Positions 1-7,626 of a DNA stretch of 16,012 nucleotides are shown here, one piece after another. Below the pieces are notes generated by a model. That model ran no database searches. It was not told the DNA's origin and saw nothing but the letters and a program-made list of their open reading frames with translations. Within the stretch, counting starts at the first letter, position 1. Every line of letters begins with the position of its first letter. A program made the translations under genes and the position numbers. The stretch is from a bacterium (GTDB taxonomy: Bacteria > AUK180), in contig JAGGYO010000182.1 of NCBI GenBank assembly GCA_021162505.1, positions 1-16,012 of the forward strand. The letters run 5' to 3'.

Positions 1-900
1 GTTGGAGATGATACTATTATTGGCCCCGGTTCCGGTTTTTCCATTTTAAGGGTAATGAAGGAGAATAAGTTCCTTTCTGTTTCATTCAGTGGATATCACG
101 ATCAGAATTATTTGAATCCCGAAAAGGGAGGGTATGCCACTATTGTTAGGGCTTACCTTGAACATATTCTTGCGGGTTTTATTCCAATTGGTATTACCGA
201 TTGTCTTAATTACGGAAATCCTGAGGACCCTGAGATAATGGGAGAATTTGTCCACGGGCTTGAAGGAATGAACAAGGCATGCAAAGGTTTAGATGTTCCA
301 GTAATCAGCGGAAATGTAAGTTTTTATAATGAAAGTGCTAATGGCGCAATAAAACCATTGATCGAGATAGGAATGGTGGGTTTGAAGAACGGCTTTAAGG
401 ATATAAAACACAATTCATTTACTGAAATTGACAGTGTTGTTTATGAGCTCAATCTTACAAAAAAGCAGCTTTATCCGTCGGTATTTGCCAGAGATATCTT
501 GAAGATAAAGGATGGCAGTGTCTCATTCGTCGAATTAAAGGATATAAAAGAATTTGTAAAAATCCTTAAAAATAACAGAGATCTCTATCTTTCCGCAAGG
601 GTACAATCAAAGGGTGGCTCACTTATTACAATATTTAAAATGTTTTTGAATAGGGTTTTAAATATTAAGATAAATAAAATTGATATTAAGAACAGCTTCA
701 GCGAATCACCATATACCATGATCTTTCAAATAGCAAAGGAGAATGAGGAAAAATTCAAGAACATTTTCAAAGAATACAGTATTAAGAAATTGGGAAATAT
801 TAAAAAGAGTGGAAAAACAGGATTTATGCTGGATGGCGAAGATATTTATGAAAAGGCAAAGAATAATTACGATAATAGTTTTACGGGGCATTTGAAATGA
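1..900 (+). CDS. purL: Phosphoribosylformylglycinamidine synthase subunit PurL (C-terminal part, 5' truncated by window)
   Basis: FGAM synthase synthetase subunit, which converts FGAR to FGAM with ATP and ammonia supplied by PurQ, in a complex with PurS. The frame is open from base 1, so the gene starts outside the window; the ATG at 55 is internal. The 299 visible residues cover the end of the family: a GGYATIVRAY stretch followed by the conserved TDCLNYGNPEDPEIM block, then VISGNVSFYNES and the AIRS-like C-terminal domain. The protein ends after that domain with no glutaminase domain, so this is the small bacterial type that needs separate PurS (present at 9804) and PurQ (not in the window). 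The stop overlaps the purF start by 4 bp (ATGA at 897-900). Family assignment is secure from these motifs; the missing N-terminal half cannot be judged. Confidence 0.95.
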   Translation, partial: VGDDTIIGPGSGFSILRVMKENKFLSVSFSGYHDQNYLNPEKGGYATIVRAYLEHILAGFIPIGITDCLNYGNPEDPEIMGEFVHGLEGMNKACKGLDVPVISGNVSFYNESANGAIKPLIEIGMVGLKNGFKDIKHNSFTEIDSVVYELNLTKKQLYPSVFARDILKIKDGSVSFVELKDIKEFVKILKNNRDLYLSARVQSKGGSLITIFKMFLNRVLNIKINKIDIKNSFSESPYTMIFQIAKENEEKFKNIFKEYSIKKLGNIKKSGKTGFMLDGEDIYEKAKNNYDNSFTGHLK

Positions 901-2264
901 AAGAGTATTGTGGTGTTTGTGGCATCATTGGACGGGTAGAAAATATCTATAAAAAAATGTATCTTTCCCTTTTTTCTTTACAACATAGAGGGCAGGAATC
1001 ATGTGGTATAACTGTAGATTTCAACGATCATTTTTACACCTATAAGGCAGAAGGATTTGTGAGCAATTTAAAAAATATTCGCGAACATGTTGAAGAAGGT
1101 GCCTCTGCTATTGGTCATGTTAGGTACAAAACCGCTGGTGATAGTTCCATGGTGAATGCACAGCCCATTTATGTGAAAACGCATTTTGGTAATATTTCTT
1201 TGGCTCATAATGGAAATCTTATCAATTTGGAATCAATAAAAAGGGACCTGATAAAGAAAGGTGCAATTTTTCAAGGCAATTCAGATTCCGAAGTGATACT
1301 TCATCATATTGCCCATCAAAGCGGTGACTTTCTTGATGCCTTAAAAAATACATTAAAGAGTATAAAAGGTGCTTTTTCCCTAGTACTCCTTACTGATGAA
1401 GCTTTATACGGTATTCGTGATCCATTCGGTTATAGACCCTTGGTTTATGGTGAAGTGGAAGGTGGAACGGTAATAAGTTCAGAGACATGCAGTATTGAAC
1501 TTTTGAACGGAAAATATATTAATGAAATATCCCCCGGGACCATTTTAAGAATTGATAAAAGCGGTAAAAAAGAATTCATTAAATTTGATAATAATAAACT
1601 TTTACAACAATGTGTATTTGAACATATATACTTTGCCAGACCTGATTCCACTATTTTCGGTCATAATGTCCACCAAATGCGTTATAAAATGGGTGAGCAA
1701 TTGGCAAGAGAATACAAAGGTATTGCCGCAGACCTTGTGGTGGCTGTTCCTGATTCAGGTTTTTCTGCGGCTTTAGGGTTTGCAAAGGAAAGCGGGATAA
1801 AATTGGATCGGGGTTTAATAAGGAACCATTATGTGGGGAGATCATTCATTCAACCTACAATTGAAGAAAGGAAAAATATCATAAGAATGAAATTAAGACC
1901 TATATTGGAAGTAATTAAGGGAAAATCCATTGCACTTTTAGATGATTCTATTGTAAGAGGAACTACGGCAAGAGAGATCATATTGCTATTGAAAAAATAT
2001 AAAGTGAAAAAGATACATTTTTTTATTACTGCTCCCCCAATAAAATATTCATGCTACTTCGGTATTGATACACCTACGAGAGATGAATTGATCGCAAATA
2101 GGTTCAACCCTGCTGAAATGGCAAAATTTTTTGGTATCGAAAGCGTTAATTATCTAAGTGTCGAGGGATTGAAAACGGTATTCAACGGGGAAGAAGATAA
2201 ATATTGCTATGCATGTTTCAATGGGAGCTATCCCAAGGAGTTCAAGGATGATGGATTATTATAA
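897..2264 (+). CDS. purF: Amidophosphoribosyltransferase PurF
   Basis: Catalyses the committed step of purine synthesis, PRPP plus glutamine to 5-phosphoribosylamine, in the cytoplasm. The 455-residue protein starts MKEYCGVCGIIG. By analogy with Bacillus PurF, MKEY is a short propeptide and Cys5 becomes the N-terminal nucleophile of the Ntn glutaminase domain. Glutaminase motifs HRGQES (30-35), GHVRY (73-77) and AHNGNL (103-108) are visible. The phosphoribosyltransferase half carries the PRPP loop ALLDDSIVRGTT (346-357). Cys239, Cys386, Cys437 and Cys440 match the four [4Fe-4S] ligands of the B. subtilis-type enzyme, so an Fe-S cluster is expected (inference). The start is coupled to the purL stop by ATGA, with only a weak GGGG upstream. 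The 3' end overlaps the preferred purM start. Confidence 0.97.
   Translation: MKEYCGVCGIIGRVENIYKKMYLSLFSLQHRGQESCGITVDFNDHFYTYKAEGFVSNLKNIREHVEEGASAIGHVRYKTAGDSSMVNAQPIYVKTHFGNISLAHNGNLINLESIKRDLIKKGAIFQGNSDSEVILHHIAHQSGDFLDALKNTLKSIKGAFSLVLLTDEALYGIRDPFGYRPLVYGEVEGGTVISSETCSIELLNGKYINEISPGTILRIDKSGKKEFIKFDNNKLLQQCVFEHIYFARPDSTIFGHNVHQMRYKMGEQLAREYKGIAADLVVAVPDSGFSAALGFAKESGIKLDRGLIRNHYVGRSFIQPTIEERKNIIRMKLRPILEVIKGKSIALLDDSIVRGTTAREIILLLKKYKVKKIHFFITAPPIKYSCYFGIDTPTRDELIANRFNPAEMAKFFGIESVNYLSVEGLKTVFNGEEDKYCYACFNGSYPKEFKDDGLL
2235..2240 (+). promoter_or_regulatory. Shine-Dalgarno AAGGAG deciding the purM start
   Basis: AAGGAG lies inside the end of purF, 7 bases before ATG 2248 and 10 before ATG 2251. 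It argues against the longer possible start at 2209, which would add 13 residues not typical of PurM and has no comparable site. Confidence 0.7.
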
Positions 2265-3159
2265 AAAGGCTGGTGTAAATTTGAATTTAGCTGATGCTAT
2301 TCCCGGGATTGTTTCAAAACTTTTGAAAGACAAGGGAATGAAAAACGATGATATAGGAAAATTCGCTGCAGTTTCTAAGGTTGGTGATAACTATATTGCA
2401 ATGAGCACTGATGGTGTTGGGACAAAAATAGAGCTTGCAAAAGGACTTGATATTTATGAAACTATTGGCATCGATCTTGTGGCAATGAATGTAAATGATA
2501 TCATTTGTTCCGGTGTTATGCCCAATTTTTTTCTTGATTATATCGGATTCGGCTATATGAACAAAGAGATATTCACCGCATTAATGGAAGGAATCATTGA
2601 GGGATGTAAAATTGCTAATGTTAAACTTGTTGGTGGAGAAAGCGCTCAAATGCAAAGGGTATATAAAGATAAATTTGACCTTGTCGGTTTTGCTCTCGGC
2701 ATAGGGAAAAAAGATGATATTTTGAAGGGAAAGATAAAAAAGGGGGATATCATTGTTGGTATTCCTTCAAGCGGTATCCATTCAAATGGTTATTCATTGG
2801 TCAATTATCTTATTTCGCAAAAGAAGTTGAAATTAACAGAGGACCTATTGATACCCACAAAAATATATGTAAAAGAAATAGAAAGGTTGAGAAAGAAAAT
2901 GAGCATAAAGGCAATGGCACATATTACAGGTGGAGGTCTCCCGGGAAATATAAAAAGAATTATGCCTAATGGGATGAAATATAAACTAAACTATAGCTGG
3001 AATATTCCTGAGGTCTTTAAGAGGATAATGGCCTGTGGAGTTCCAAAAGATGAAATGTTTCATGTTTTTAATATGGGTATTGGCATGGCTTTAATAATGG
3101 ATAAAAAATATAAGGACAGTATTCCCAAAAAATATTTCATCATAGGAGAGGTTATATGA
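2248..3159 (+). CDS. purM: Phosphoribosylformylglycinamidine cyclo-ligase PurM (AIR synthetase)
   Basis: Converts FGAM to AIR with ATP. The start MMDYYKKAGV fits the family (usual N-terminus xxYKxAGVD) and is positioned by an upstream AAGGAG; ATG 2251 is equally possible. Motifs, numbered from 2248: STDGVGTK (53-60), GIDLVAMNVND (74-84), FFLDY (94-98), LVGGESAQM (127-135), SSGIHSNGYSL (174-184) and HITGGGLPGNI (225-235). At 303 residues it is about 40 shorter than typical PurM. Most of the shortening is between the AGV motif and STDGVGTK and at the C-terminus, while the active-site motifs are kept. It overlaps purF by 17 bp in another frame, and its stop shares ATGA with purC (3156-3159). Confidence 0.96.
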   Translation: MMDYYKKAGVNLNLADAIPGIVSKLLKDKGMKNDDIGKFAAVSKVGDNYIAMSTDGVGTKIELAKGLDIYETIGIDLVAMNVNDIICSGVMPNFFLDYIGFGYMNKEIFTALMEGIIEGCKIANVKLVGGESAQMQRVYKDKFDLVGFALGIGKKDDILKGKIKKGDIIVGIPSSGIHSNGYSLVNYLISQKKLKLTEDLLIPTKIYVKEIERLRKKMSIKAMAHITGGGLPGNIKRIMPNGMKYKLNYSWNIPEVFKRIMACGVPKDEMFHVFNMGIGMALIMDKKYKDSIPKKYFIIGEVI

Positions 3160-3860
3160 AAACACTTGGAGAAGGTAAAACAAAGATTGTTCTCTTTGAC
3201 GAGGAGACGGGCAGCTATTTTTTAAAGTTCAAGAACAGCATTACCGCCTTTAATTCCCAGAGAAAGGATGAATTGGATGAGAAGGGCAGGATCAATTGTG
3301 AGATCAGTTATTTTCTTATGAAAGAAGTGGAAAAGAGTGGCCTTCCAATTTCATATGAAAAAAAGGTCGATGATGTGACCATTAAGGTAAAAGATCTAAA
3401 AATGATACCTGTTGAGGTGGTTGTTAGGAACATTGCATATGGAAGTTTTCTAAAAAGATTTACCATTAAAGAAGGTGAACGGTTAAAACAACCCATTGTG
3501 GAATTCTTTTTTAAGGATGATGAAAAGAATGATCCTCAATTAACGAGGGAATTATTTGAATATTTTGAACTTGCAAATCTTGATGAGGTTGAGAAGATGA
3601 AGGAATATGCTTTAAAGGTAAATGAAATACTAAAAGAGATCTTTCATAAAGTGAAAATAACACTGGTTGATTTTAAAATAGAATTTGGAAGAGATAAGGC
3701 CGGAAATCTTCTTTTAGCCGATGAGATCGATCCGGATTCGTGTCGTTTATGGGATTTTAGCGGCGAAATGCTTGATAAGGAACGATACAGAAGAGGGCTT
3801 GGTGAAGTAATGGAGCATTACCAAGAGATATTAAAGAGATTAAGAAAGGTGCCAGGTTGA
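3156..3860 (+). CDS. purC: Phosphoribosylaminoimidazole-succinocarboxamide synthase PurC (SAICAR synthetase)
   Basis: Joins aspartate to CAIR with ATP to give SAICAR. In the 234-residue protein the family motifs are GEGKTKIV (5-12), FNSQRKDEL (32-40), the signature VEVVVRNIAYGSF (86-98), LVDFKIEFG (170-178) and the DEIDPDSCRLWD block (189-200). The start is coupled to purM by ATGA and has AGGAGAG 5 bases upstream. The last residues, VPG, and the TGA stop are encoded by the left terminal repeat of the mobile element that follows (3848-3869). The original C-terminus probably ended elsewhere near RLRK, so the element has replaced the last codons. The catalytic core looks intact and the protein should be functional. 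Confidence 0.96.
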   Translation: MKTLGEGKTKIVLFDEETGSYFLKFKNSITAFNSQRKDELDEKGRINCEISYFLMKEVEKSGLPISYEKKVDDVTIKVKDLKMIPVEVVVRNIAYGSFLKRFTIKEGERLKQPIVEFFFKDDEKNDPQLTRELFEYFELANLDEVEKMKEYALKVNEILKEIFHKVKITLVDFKIEFGRDKAGNLLLADEIDPDSCRLWDFSGEMLDKERYRRGLGEVMEHYQEILKRLRKVPG

Positions 3861-3869
3861 CGCTTTGAC
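3848..3869 (+). repeat. Left terminal inverted repeat of the RAYT element
   Basis: Begins GGTGCCAGG and ends CTTTGAC. It is the exact reverse complement of 4881-4902 over 22 bp; the match stops at both edges. It encodes the last residues and the stop codon (3858-3860) of purC. Sequences of this kind flank RAYT-type transposases in many genomes (family knowledge). Confidence 0.9.
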
Positions 3870-3888
3870 TCTTTTAAAATTAAATATT

Positions 3889-3895
3889 GAGGTGA
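3889..3895 (+). promoter_or_regulatory. Shine-Dalgarno of the transposase gene
   Basis: GAGGTGA lies 6 bases before ATG 3902, in the 41-bp gap between the purC stop and the transposase start. It gives the transposase its own translation signal within the operon. Confidence 0.6.
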
Positions 3896-3901
3896 ATTAA
3901 A

Positions 3902-4876
3902 ATGATTAGACCAAGAAGGATTGTAGTTAAGAATGGGGTGTACCATTTTTATAATAGGTTTATTAACGGAGAAGCTTTTTTCCAAGATATTGAAATTGTT
4001 AGGGTTTTTGTAAAGTACCTTTACGAAGCTGCTAATTATTTCAATGTGGATATAATATTTTGGATGTGCATGCAAAATCATTTTCATATTATTTTGAGAA
4101 TTAATAATGAAAATTTATCGGAATTTATTCAAAGATATGCAACAAAATTTGCTCGCTATATAAATAAAAAATTTAATAGGAAAGGACCCGTTTTTGAAAG
4201 TCGACATAAAACTAAGTTAATTGATACAGACGAATACTTTATGACGGTATTGGGATATATCATTTTGAATCCAATTAAATCAGGAATTGTAAATGATATT
4301 TTTAAGTACAAATGGTCGAATTTAGATGAAATAATAAATGAGAATGATAATAAAAATTACAGTATTATTTATGACTATTTTTCAAAGGATCGTGAGGTCG
4401 GAAGAAAATTTTTCAAAAAATGGGTAAGGGATTTAGTTAATGATAAGGTGAAATTAGAAAATATTGAAAAATTTCATGGACAATTTTTAATGAATAAGAT
4501 TAAAAAAGAAGAAATTTTAAAAAATATTAATAGAAGGCAGAACAGGAAAAAGGTAGATTTGGAAAAGAGAGCAAATTATTATCAAACAAAAAAAGTATCA
4601 TATGAGGAGATAAAAAATATTATAGCAAAAGCCTCCATAAAAAATGAATATTGGAAAGGTATTTGGAAAACAAAAAGTAAATTTGTGTTACATTTGAAGT
4701 GGTATTTACTAAGATATTTTTGTAATTTTACATTGAACAAAATCAGAATTATTGAAAGGGCTAAAAAACATAGTACTATTTCAAGTGCTCTAGAAAGGAT
4801 AAAAAGGAGTTCTAAAAAAATCACAGCGATAAATTCTTTTATCAAGGAAAATATTGCGAAAAAGGATATAAAATGA
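3902..4876 (+). CDS. REP-associated tyrosine transposase (Y1/IS200-like TnpA family) with DnaA-like C-terminus
   Basis: A single-strand DNA transposase of the RAYT type, expected to cut and join hairpin- or repeat-bearing DNA through a phosphotyrosine. The N-terminal Y1 domain covers about residues 5-130. The metal-binding HUH motif is His60-Phe-His62 in CMQNHFHIIL. The candidate catalytic Tyr119 sits in the family motif LGYIILNPIKSGIV, and FESRHK (98-103) matches the conserved FxxRxK stretch. The catalytic residues therefore look intact. A long, very basic helical extension follows. Residues about 260-305 (YLLRYFCNF..., then KKHSTISSALERI with HST at 290-292) resemble the DNA-binding C-terminal domain of DnaA, a fusion known in some RAYTs. 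The stop shares ATGA with the purH start (4873-4876). RAYT genes are often single-copy and domesticated, and this one may be too. Family confidence is high; activity is unknown. Confidence 0.9.
   Translation: MIRPRRIVVKNGVYHFYNRFINGEAFFQDIEIVRVFVKYLYEAANYFNVDIIFWMCMQNHFHIILRINNENLSEFIQRYATKFARYINKKFNRKGPVFESRHKTKLIDTDEYFMTVLGYIILNPIKSGIVNDIFKYKWSNLDEIINENDNKNYSIIYDYFSKDREVGRKFFKKWVRDLVNDKVKLENIEKFHGQFLMNKIKKEEILKNINRRQNRKKVDLEKRANYYQTKKVSYEEIKNIIAKASIKNEYWKGIWKTKSKFVLHLKWYLLRYFCNFTLNKIRIIERAKKHSTISSALERIKRSSKKITAINSFIKENIAKKDIK
4862..4875 (+). promoter_or_regulatory. purH: Element-borne Shine-Dalgarno and start codon for purH
   Basis: AAGGA (4862-4866) lies in the last codons of the transposase, 6 bases before ATG 4873. 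Both lie inside the mobile element, outside its right terminal repeat. No other ATG, GTG or TTG in the purH frame precedes the conserved part of PurH, so translation of purH appears to depend on this element-borne site. Confidence 0.65.
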
Positions 4877-6357
4877 AAGCGTCAAAGCGTCAACCTGGCA
4901 CCATTATTTCATCGTTCAAAAAAGACAATGAACTTGTTGAAATATGTAAAAAAATAAAGAAACATGGTTATGAGATATTTGCAAGTGGCGGAACATATAA
5001 ATATTTAAGCGAAAACGGTGTTGAAGCAAAGGATTTAACCGAAATAACCAATATTCATGATGTTCAGGACGGCAGGGTAAAGACACTATCACCCATTATC
5101 TATGAAGCCATATTAAGAAAAGGACCCTTGAAAAATGATAATCCATTGAAGAGTATTGAAATGGTCTATGTGGATCTTTATCCATTCCCTGAGTTCGGTA
5201 ATTTTGACGAGAACATAGAGCTTATTGATATTGGAGGTATCACACTTTTAAGAGCCGCTGCAAAGAACAGTAAGTATGTAGTGCCTTTTATTGATGCAAA
5301 TGATATTAGTAACTATTTGGACAATGGTGATGAGAAGTTCAGAAAAAAAATGGCAAAGAAGGTCTTTTCATTTACATCGTTTTATGATTCAATAATCGCA
5401 AGATCAATTGATATCGAGGATGAGTCGGATAAAAGAACTTTTCCTGTACATGATAAGATATCCTTACGCTACGGTGAGAACCCGCAAGACCTTGGGAATA
5501 TTTACAAGGTTGGGGATAGTGGTTTATTAGATTTTGAAATATTCACCAATAAAAAAGGTCTGGGATTTAATAATTACTACGATACCTATATTGCTATGGC
5601 TGCTATTTCCAAATCGAAGGGACCCGCATGCAGTGTGGTAAAGCACGGGAATCCAATTGGTGTGTGTGAAGCCGTGAACATTGAGACCGCTTTTGAGAAT
5701 GCCATTAAGACAGATGAACTCTCATCATTTGGTGGTATATTCTGCTTTAATCGACCATTGAGTAATGAATTTTTAATGAAATTATCAGAGCGTTTTTTTG
5801 AGGTCCTTATCCTTCCTGAACTTGATGAAGAAATGGTCCCCAAGATATTTGAAAAAAGGAAAAATCTTCGCATTATGGTAGGTGATATAAAAAATGTTGA
5901 TTTCACAAGGTCTTTTAGGGGATTTGACAATATGATACTTGAAAATGTTATTGTTGATGACAAGATAAATATTGATATCAAGGTACAATGTAAGGCGGAG
6001 GATAAGGAACGCTACGGTGGTGATATGGTTTTTGGTTTGAATATTATTCGAACATACACATCAAACAGCATGATCTTAGTTAAGAACAAGAATGTTGTGG
6101 GTGCGGGTTTCGGTATGCCAAACAGGGTAGAGGCATTGAAAAGGGCAATTGAGCAGGCAGGTGAAAATGCAAAGGATAGTGTTCTTATTAGTGATGGTTT
6201 CCTTCCGTTCACTGATTCTGTTGATCTTGCCGCCGAGGCAGGAATTGCCTTGCTCCTTCAGCCAGGCGGCTCGCTTGCAGATAAAAAGGTAATAAAAAGA
6301 GCAATAGAACTCGGTATTGGAATGGTCTTTACGGGCAAACGCTATTTCAGGCATTAG
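4873..6357 (+). CDS. purH: Bifunctional AICAR transformylase / IMP cyclohydrolase PurH
   Basis: Performs the last two steps to IMP: formylation of AICAR using 10-formyl-THF, then ring closure. The 494-residue protein has an N-terminal MGS-like cyclohydrolase domain with ASGGT (37-41), DGRVKT (66-71), DLYPF (101-105) and IDIGGITLLRAAAKN (118-132). The transformylase domain has RYGENPQ (199-205), the catalytic Lys-His pair in VKHGNP (256-261), SSFGGIF (284-290) and a standard C-terminus GMVFTGKRYFRH. Two oddities are visible. Residues 2-10 (KASKRQPGT) are translated from the right end of the inserted transposon, with PurH homology beginning at about Ile11. The usual TLHPxxHGG segment after DGRVK reads TLSPIIYEA. 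The start is coupled to the transposase stop by ATGA. The gene appears intact and functional. Confidence 0.95.
   Translation: MKASKRQPGTIISSFKKDNELVEICKKIKKHGYEIFASGGTYKYLSENGVEAKDLTEITNIHDVQDGRVKTLSPIIYEAILRKGPLKNDNPLKSIEMVYVDLYPFPEFGNFDENIELIDIGGITLLRAAAKNSKYVVPFIDANDISNYLDNGDEKFRKKMAKKVFSFTSFYDSIIARSIDIEDESDKRTFPVHDKISLRYGENPQDLGNIYKVGDSGLLDFEIFTNKKGLGFNNYYDTYIAMAAISKSKGPACSVVKHGNPIGVCEAVNIETAFENAIKTDELSSFGGIFCFNRPLSNEFLMKLSERFFEVLILPELDEEMVPKIFEKRKNLRIMVGDIKNVDFTRSFRGFDNMILENVIVDDKINIDIKVQCKAEDKERYGGDMVFGLNIIRTYTSNSMILVKNKNVVGAGFGMPNRVEALKRAIEQAGENAKDSVLISDGFLPFTDSVDLAAEAGIALLLQPGGSLADKKVIKRAIELGIGMVFTGKRYFRH
4876..4902 (+). repeat. Right end of the RAYT element: tandem 8-mer plus terminal inverted repeat
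   Basis: AAAGCGTC occurs twice in tandem (4876-4883 and 4884-4891). The 22-bp inverted repeat (4881-4902) is the exact reverse complement of 3848-3869. The whole segment is translated as the N-terminal residues of PurH. The second 8-mer copy has no equivalent at the left end, so the two ends are asymmetric outside the 22 bp. Confidence 0.85.
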
Positions 6358-6366
6358 GAGAATATT

Positions 6367-7626
6367 ATGTTGACAGTGGTTTTAGGATTACAATGGGGCG
6401 ATGAAGGAAAAGGTAAAATAATAGATTATCTAACGAAAAATAATGATGTGGTCGTAAGATTTCAAGGCGGTGATAATGCCGGTCATACAATTAAAGTGAA
6501 GGATAAAGAGATCGTTAACCATTTAGTTCCCTCGGGAATATTCTATAAAAATGTTAAGTGTGTTATTGGTAATGGTCTTGTTGTTAATATGCATAATTTA
6601 ATTGATGAGATAAAGAGTTTGGGAAAAATGGGACTTAATATTAAGGATATTTATATTTCAAATAAAGCTCATATTATTTGTGATATCCATAAGAGAATCG
6701 ATGCATTAAGCGAGAGGAAGGGACAAACCATAGGAACTACAAAAAGAGGAATAGGCCCCGCATACGGATATAAACATTTAAGAACTGGGTTGAGATTTTC
6801 TGATTTTGAAGATGAAAAATATTTTGAAAAACGCCTTAAAGCGCTTATAAAAGAAGCCAATATTTACTTGGAGAAATTTGGCGAGAAACAGATAAATTTT
6901 AAAAAGACCAAGGAAATATTAATAAGTGATCATAAAAAATTAGAACCCTATATTTGCAGTACCGAATATCTCATTAATAAAGAACTCAGAAAGGGAAAGA
7001 ATATCTTATTTGAGGGTTCGCAAGGCACATTTTTGGATATTGATTTCGGCACATATCCATATGTAACTTCATCAAATACCACCATTGGCGGTGTGATAAC
7101 GGGAACTGGGATATCTCCCAAAGCCATATCTAATATTATAGGTATTTCAAAAGCATATGCCACAAGGGTAGGTCAAGGACCGTTTCCAACGGAAATTTCA
7201 GGTGTAATCGGGAAAGAACTGAGAAATGCCGGCAATGAATTCGGTGCCACAACCGGTAGACCAAGGCGAGTCGGCTGGCTGGATCTCTTTGCCCTTAATT
7301 ATTCCATTATGATAAATGGTATTGATGAGATCGCTTTGACAAAACTCGATGTACTGTCTGATTTTGATAAGATAAAGATCTGTACAGGATATAGATTGAA
7401 CGGTAAAAAACTGAAATATTTTCCGTCCAATATTGAGAATTTGAAAAAATCGGTTCCAATTTATAAAAATTTTAAAGGCTGGAAGAAGAACATTGATAAA
7501 ACAAAAAAATATGATGATCTTCCACTGGAAGCCAAGCGTTATATTGAATTTATTGAGCAATTCACCAATATAAAAGTGGGAATTATTTCATACGGAAAAA
7601 ATAGGAGGGATACAATTGAAAGATAA
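6367..7626 (+). CDS. purA: Adenylosuccinate synthetase PurA
   Basis: GTP-dependent addition of aspartate to IMP, the first step towards AMP. The 419-residue protein shows the P-loop-like LQWGDEGKGK (8-17) with the catalytic Asp12, then QGGDNAGHT (33-41, with His40; the usual motif has GGNNAGHT). Next come GTTKRGIGPAY (123-133), FEGSQGTFLDIDFGTYPYVTSSNT (about 215-238), TRVGQGPFPTE (266-276), TGRPRRVGWLD (296-306) and a C-terminal guanine-binding region ending KNRRDTI. The Shine-Dalgarno TAGGAG (6355-6360) overlaps the purH stop and lies 6 bases before ATG 6367. The last 11 bases overlap purE. Length and motifs are typical. Confidence 0.97.
   Translation: MLTVVLGLQWGDEGKGKIIDYLTKNNDVVVRFQGGDNAGHTIKVKDKEIVNHLVPSGIFYKNVKCVIGNGLVVNMHNLIDEIKSLGKMGLNIKDIYISNKAHIICDIHKRIDALSERKGQTIGTTKRGIGPAYGYKHLRTGLRFSDFEDEKYFEKRLKALIKEANIYLEKFGEKQINFKKTKEILISDHKKLEPYICSTEYLINKELRKGKNILFEGSQGTFLDIDFGTYPYVTSSNTTIGGVITGTGISPKAISNIIGISKAYATRVGQGPFPTEISGVIGKELRNAGNEFGATTGRPRRVGWLDLFALNYSIMINGIDEIALTKLDVLSDFDKIKICTGYRLNGKKLKYFPSNIENLKKSVPIYKNFKGWKKNIDKTKKYDDLPLEAKRYIEFIEQFTNIKVGIISYGKNRRDTIER
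7603..7618 (+). promoter_or_regulatory. purE: Shine-Dalgarno and TTG start codon of purE
   Basis: AGGAGGG (7603-7609) lies inside purA, 6 bases before TTG 7616. No ATG or GTG lies in frame between this site and the conserved ILFILGSKSD, so TTG is the likely initiation codon. Confidence 0.75.

Larger units (their letters stand above)
3848..4902 (+). mobile_element. RAYT/IS200-like element inserted between purC and purH
   Basis: A 1,055-bp unit bounded by perfect 22-bp inverted repeats (3848-3869 and 4881-4902) that encloses one transposase gene. The left repeat contains the purC stop, and the right repeat lies inside the first codons of purH. The interior is visibly richer in A and T than the flanking pur genes. 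No target-site duplication is seen, as expected for Y1 (HUH-type single-strand) transposases. Element boundaries are inferred from the repeat ends only; a comparison with an uninterrupted purC-purH junction would be needed to fix them exactly. Confidence 0.8.

Noticed and set aside
55..57. ATG 55 as the start of the first gene
   Set aside because: The PurL frame is open and homologous from base 1; the ATG is internal.
2209..2247. Longer purM start at ATG 2209
   Set aside because: It would add 13 residues unlike PurM N-termini; a good AAGGAG points to 2248.
3839..4906. ATTA on both sides of the element as target-site duplication
   Set aside because: The left ATTA is not adjacent to the repeat (5 bases away), and Y1 transposases do not make target duplications.
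5586..5981. Long minus-strand open frames (here and at 7198-7560, 13845-14180 and others)
   Set aside because: They lie opposite highly conserved enzyme genes, have no matching motifs and are explained as shadows of the plus-strand coding.
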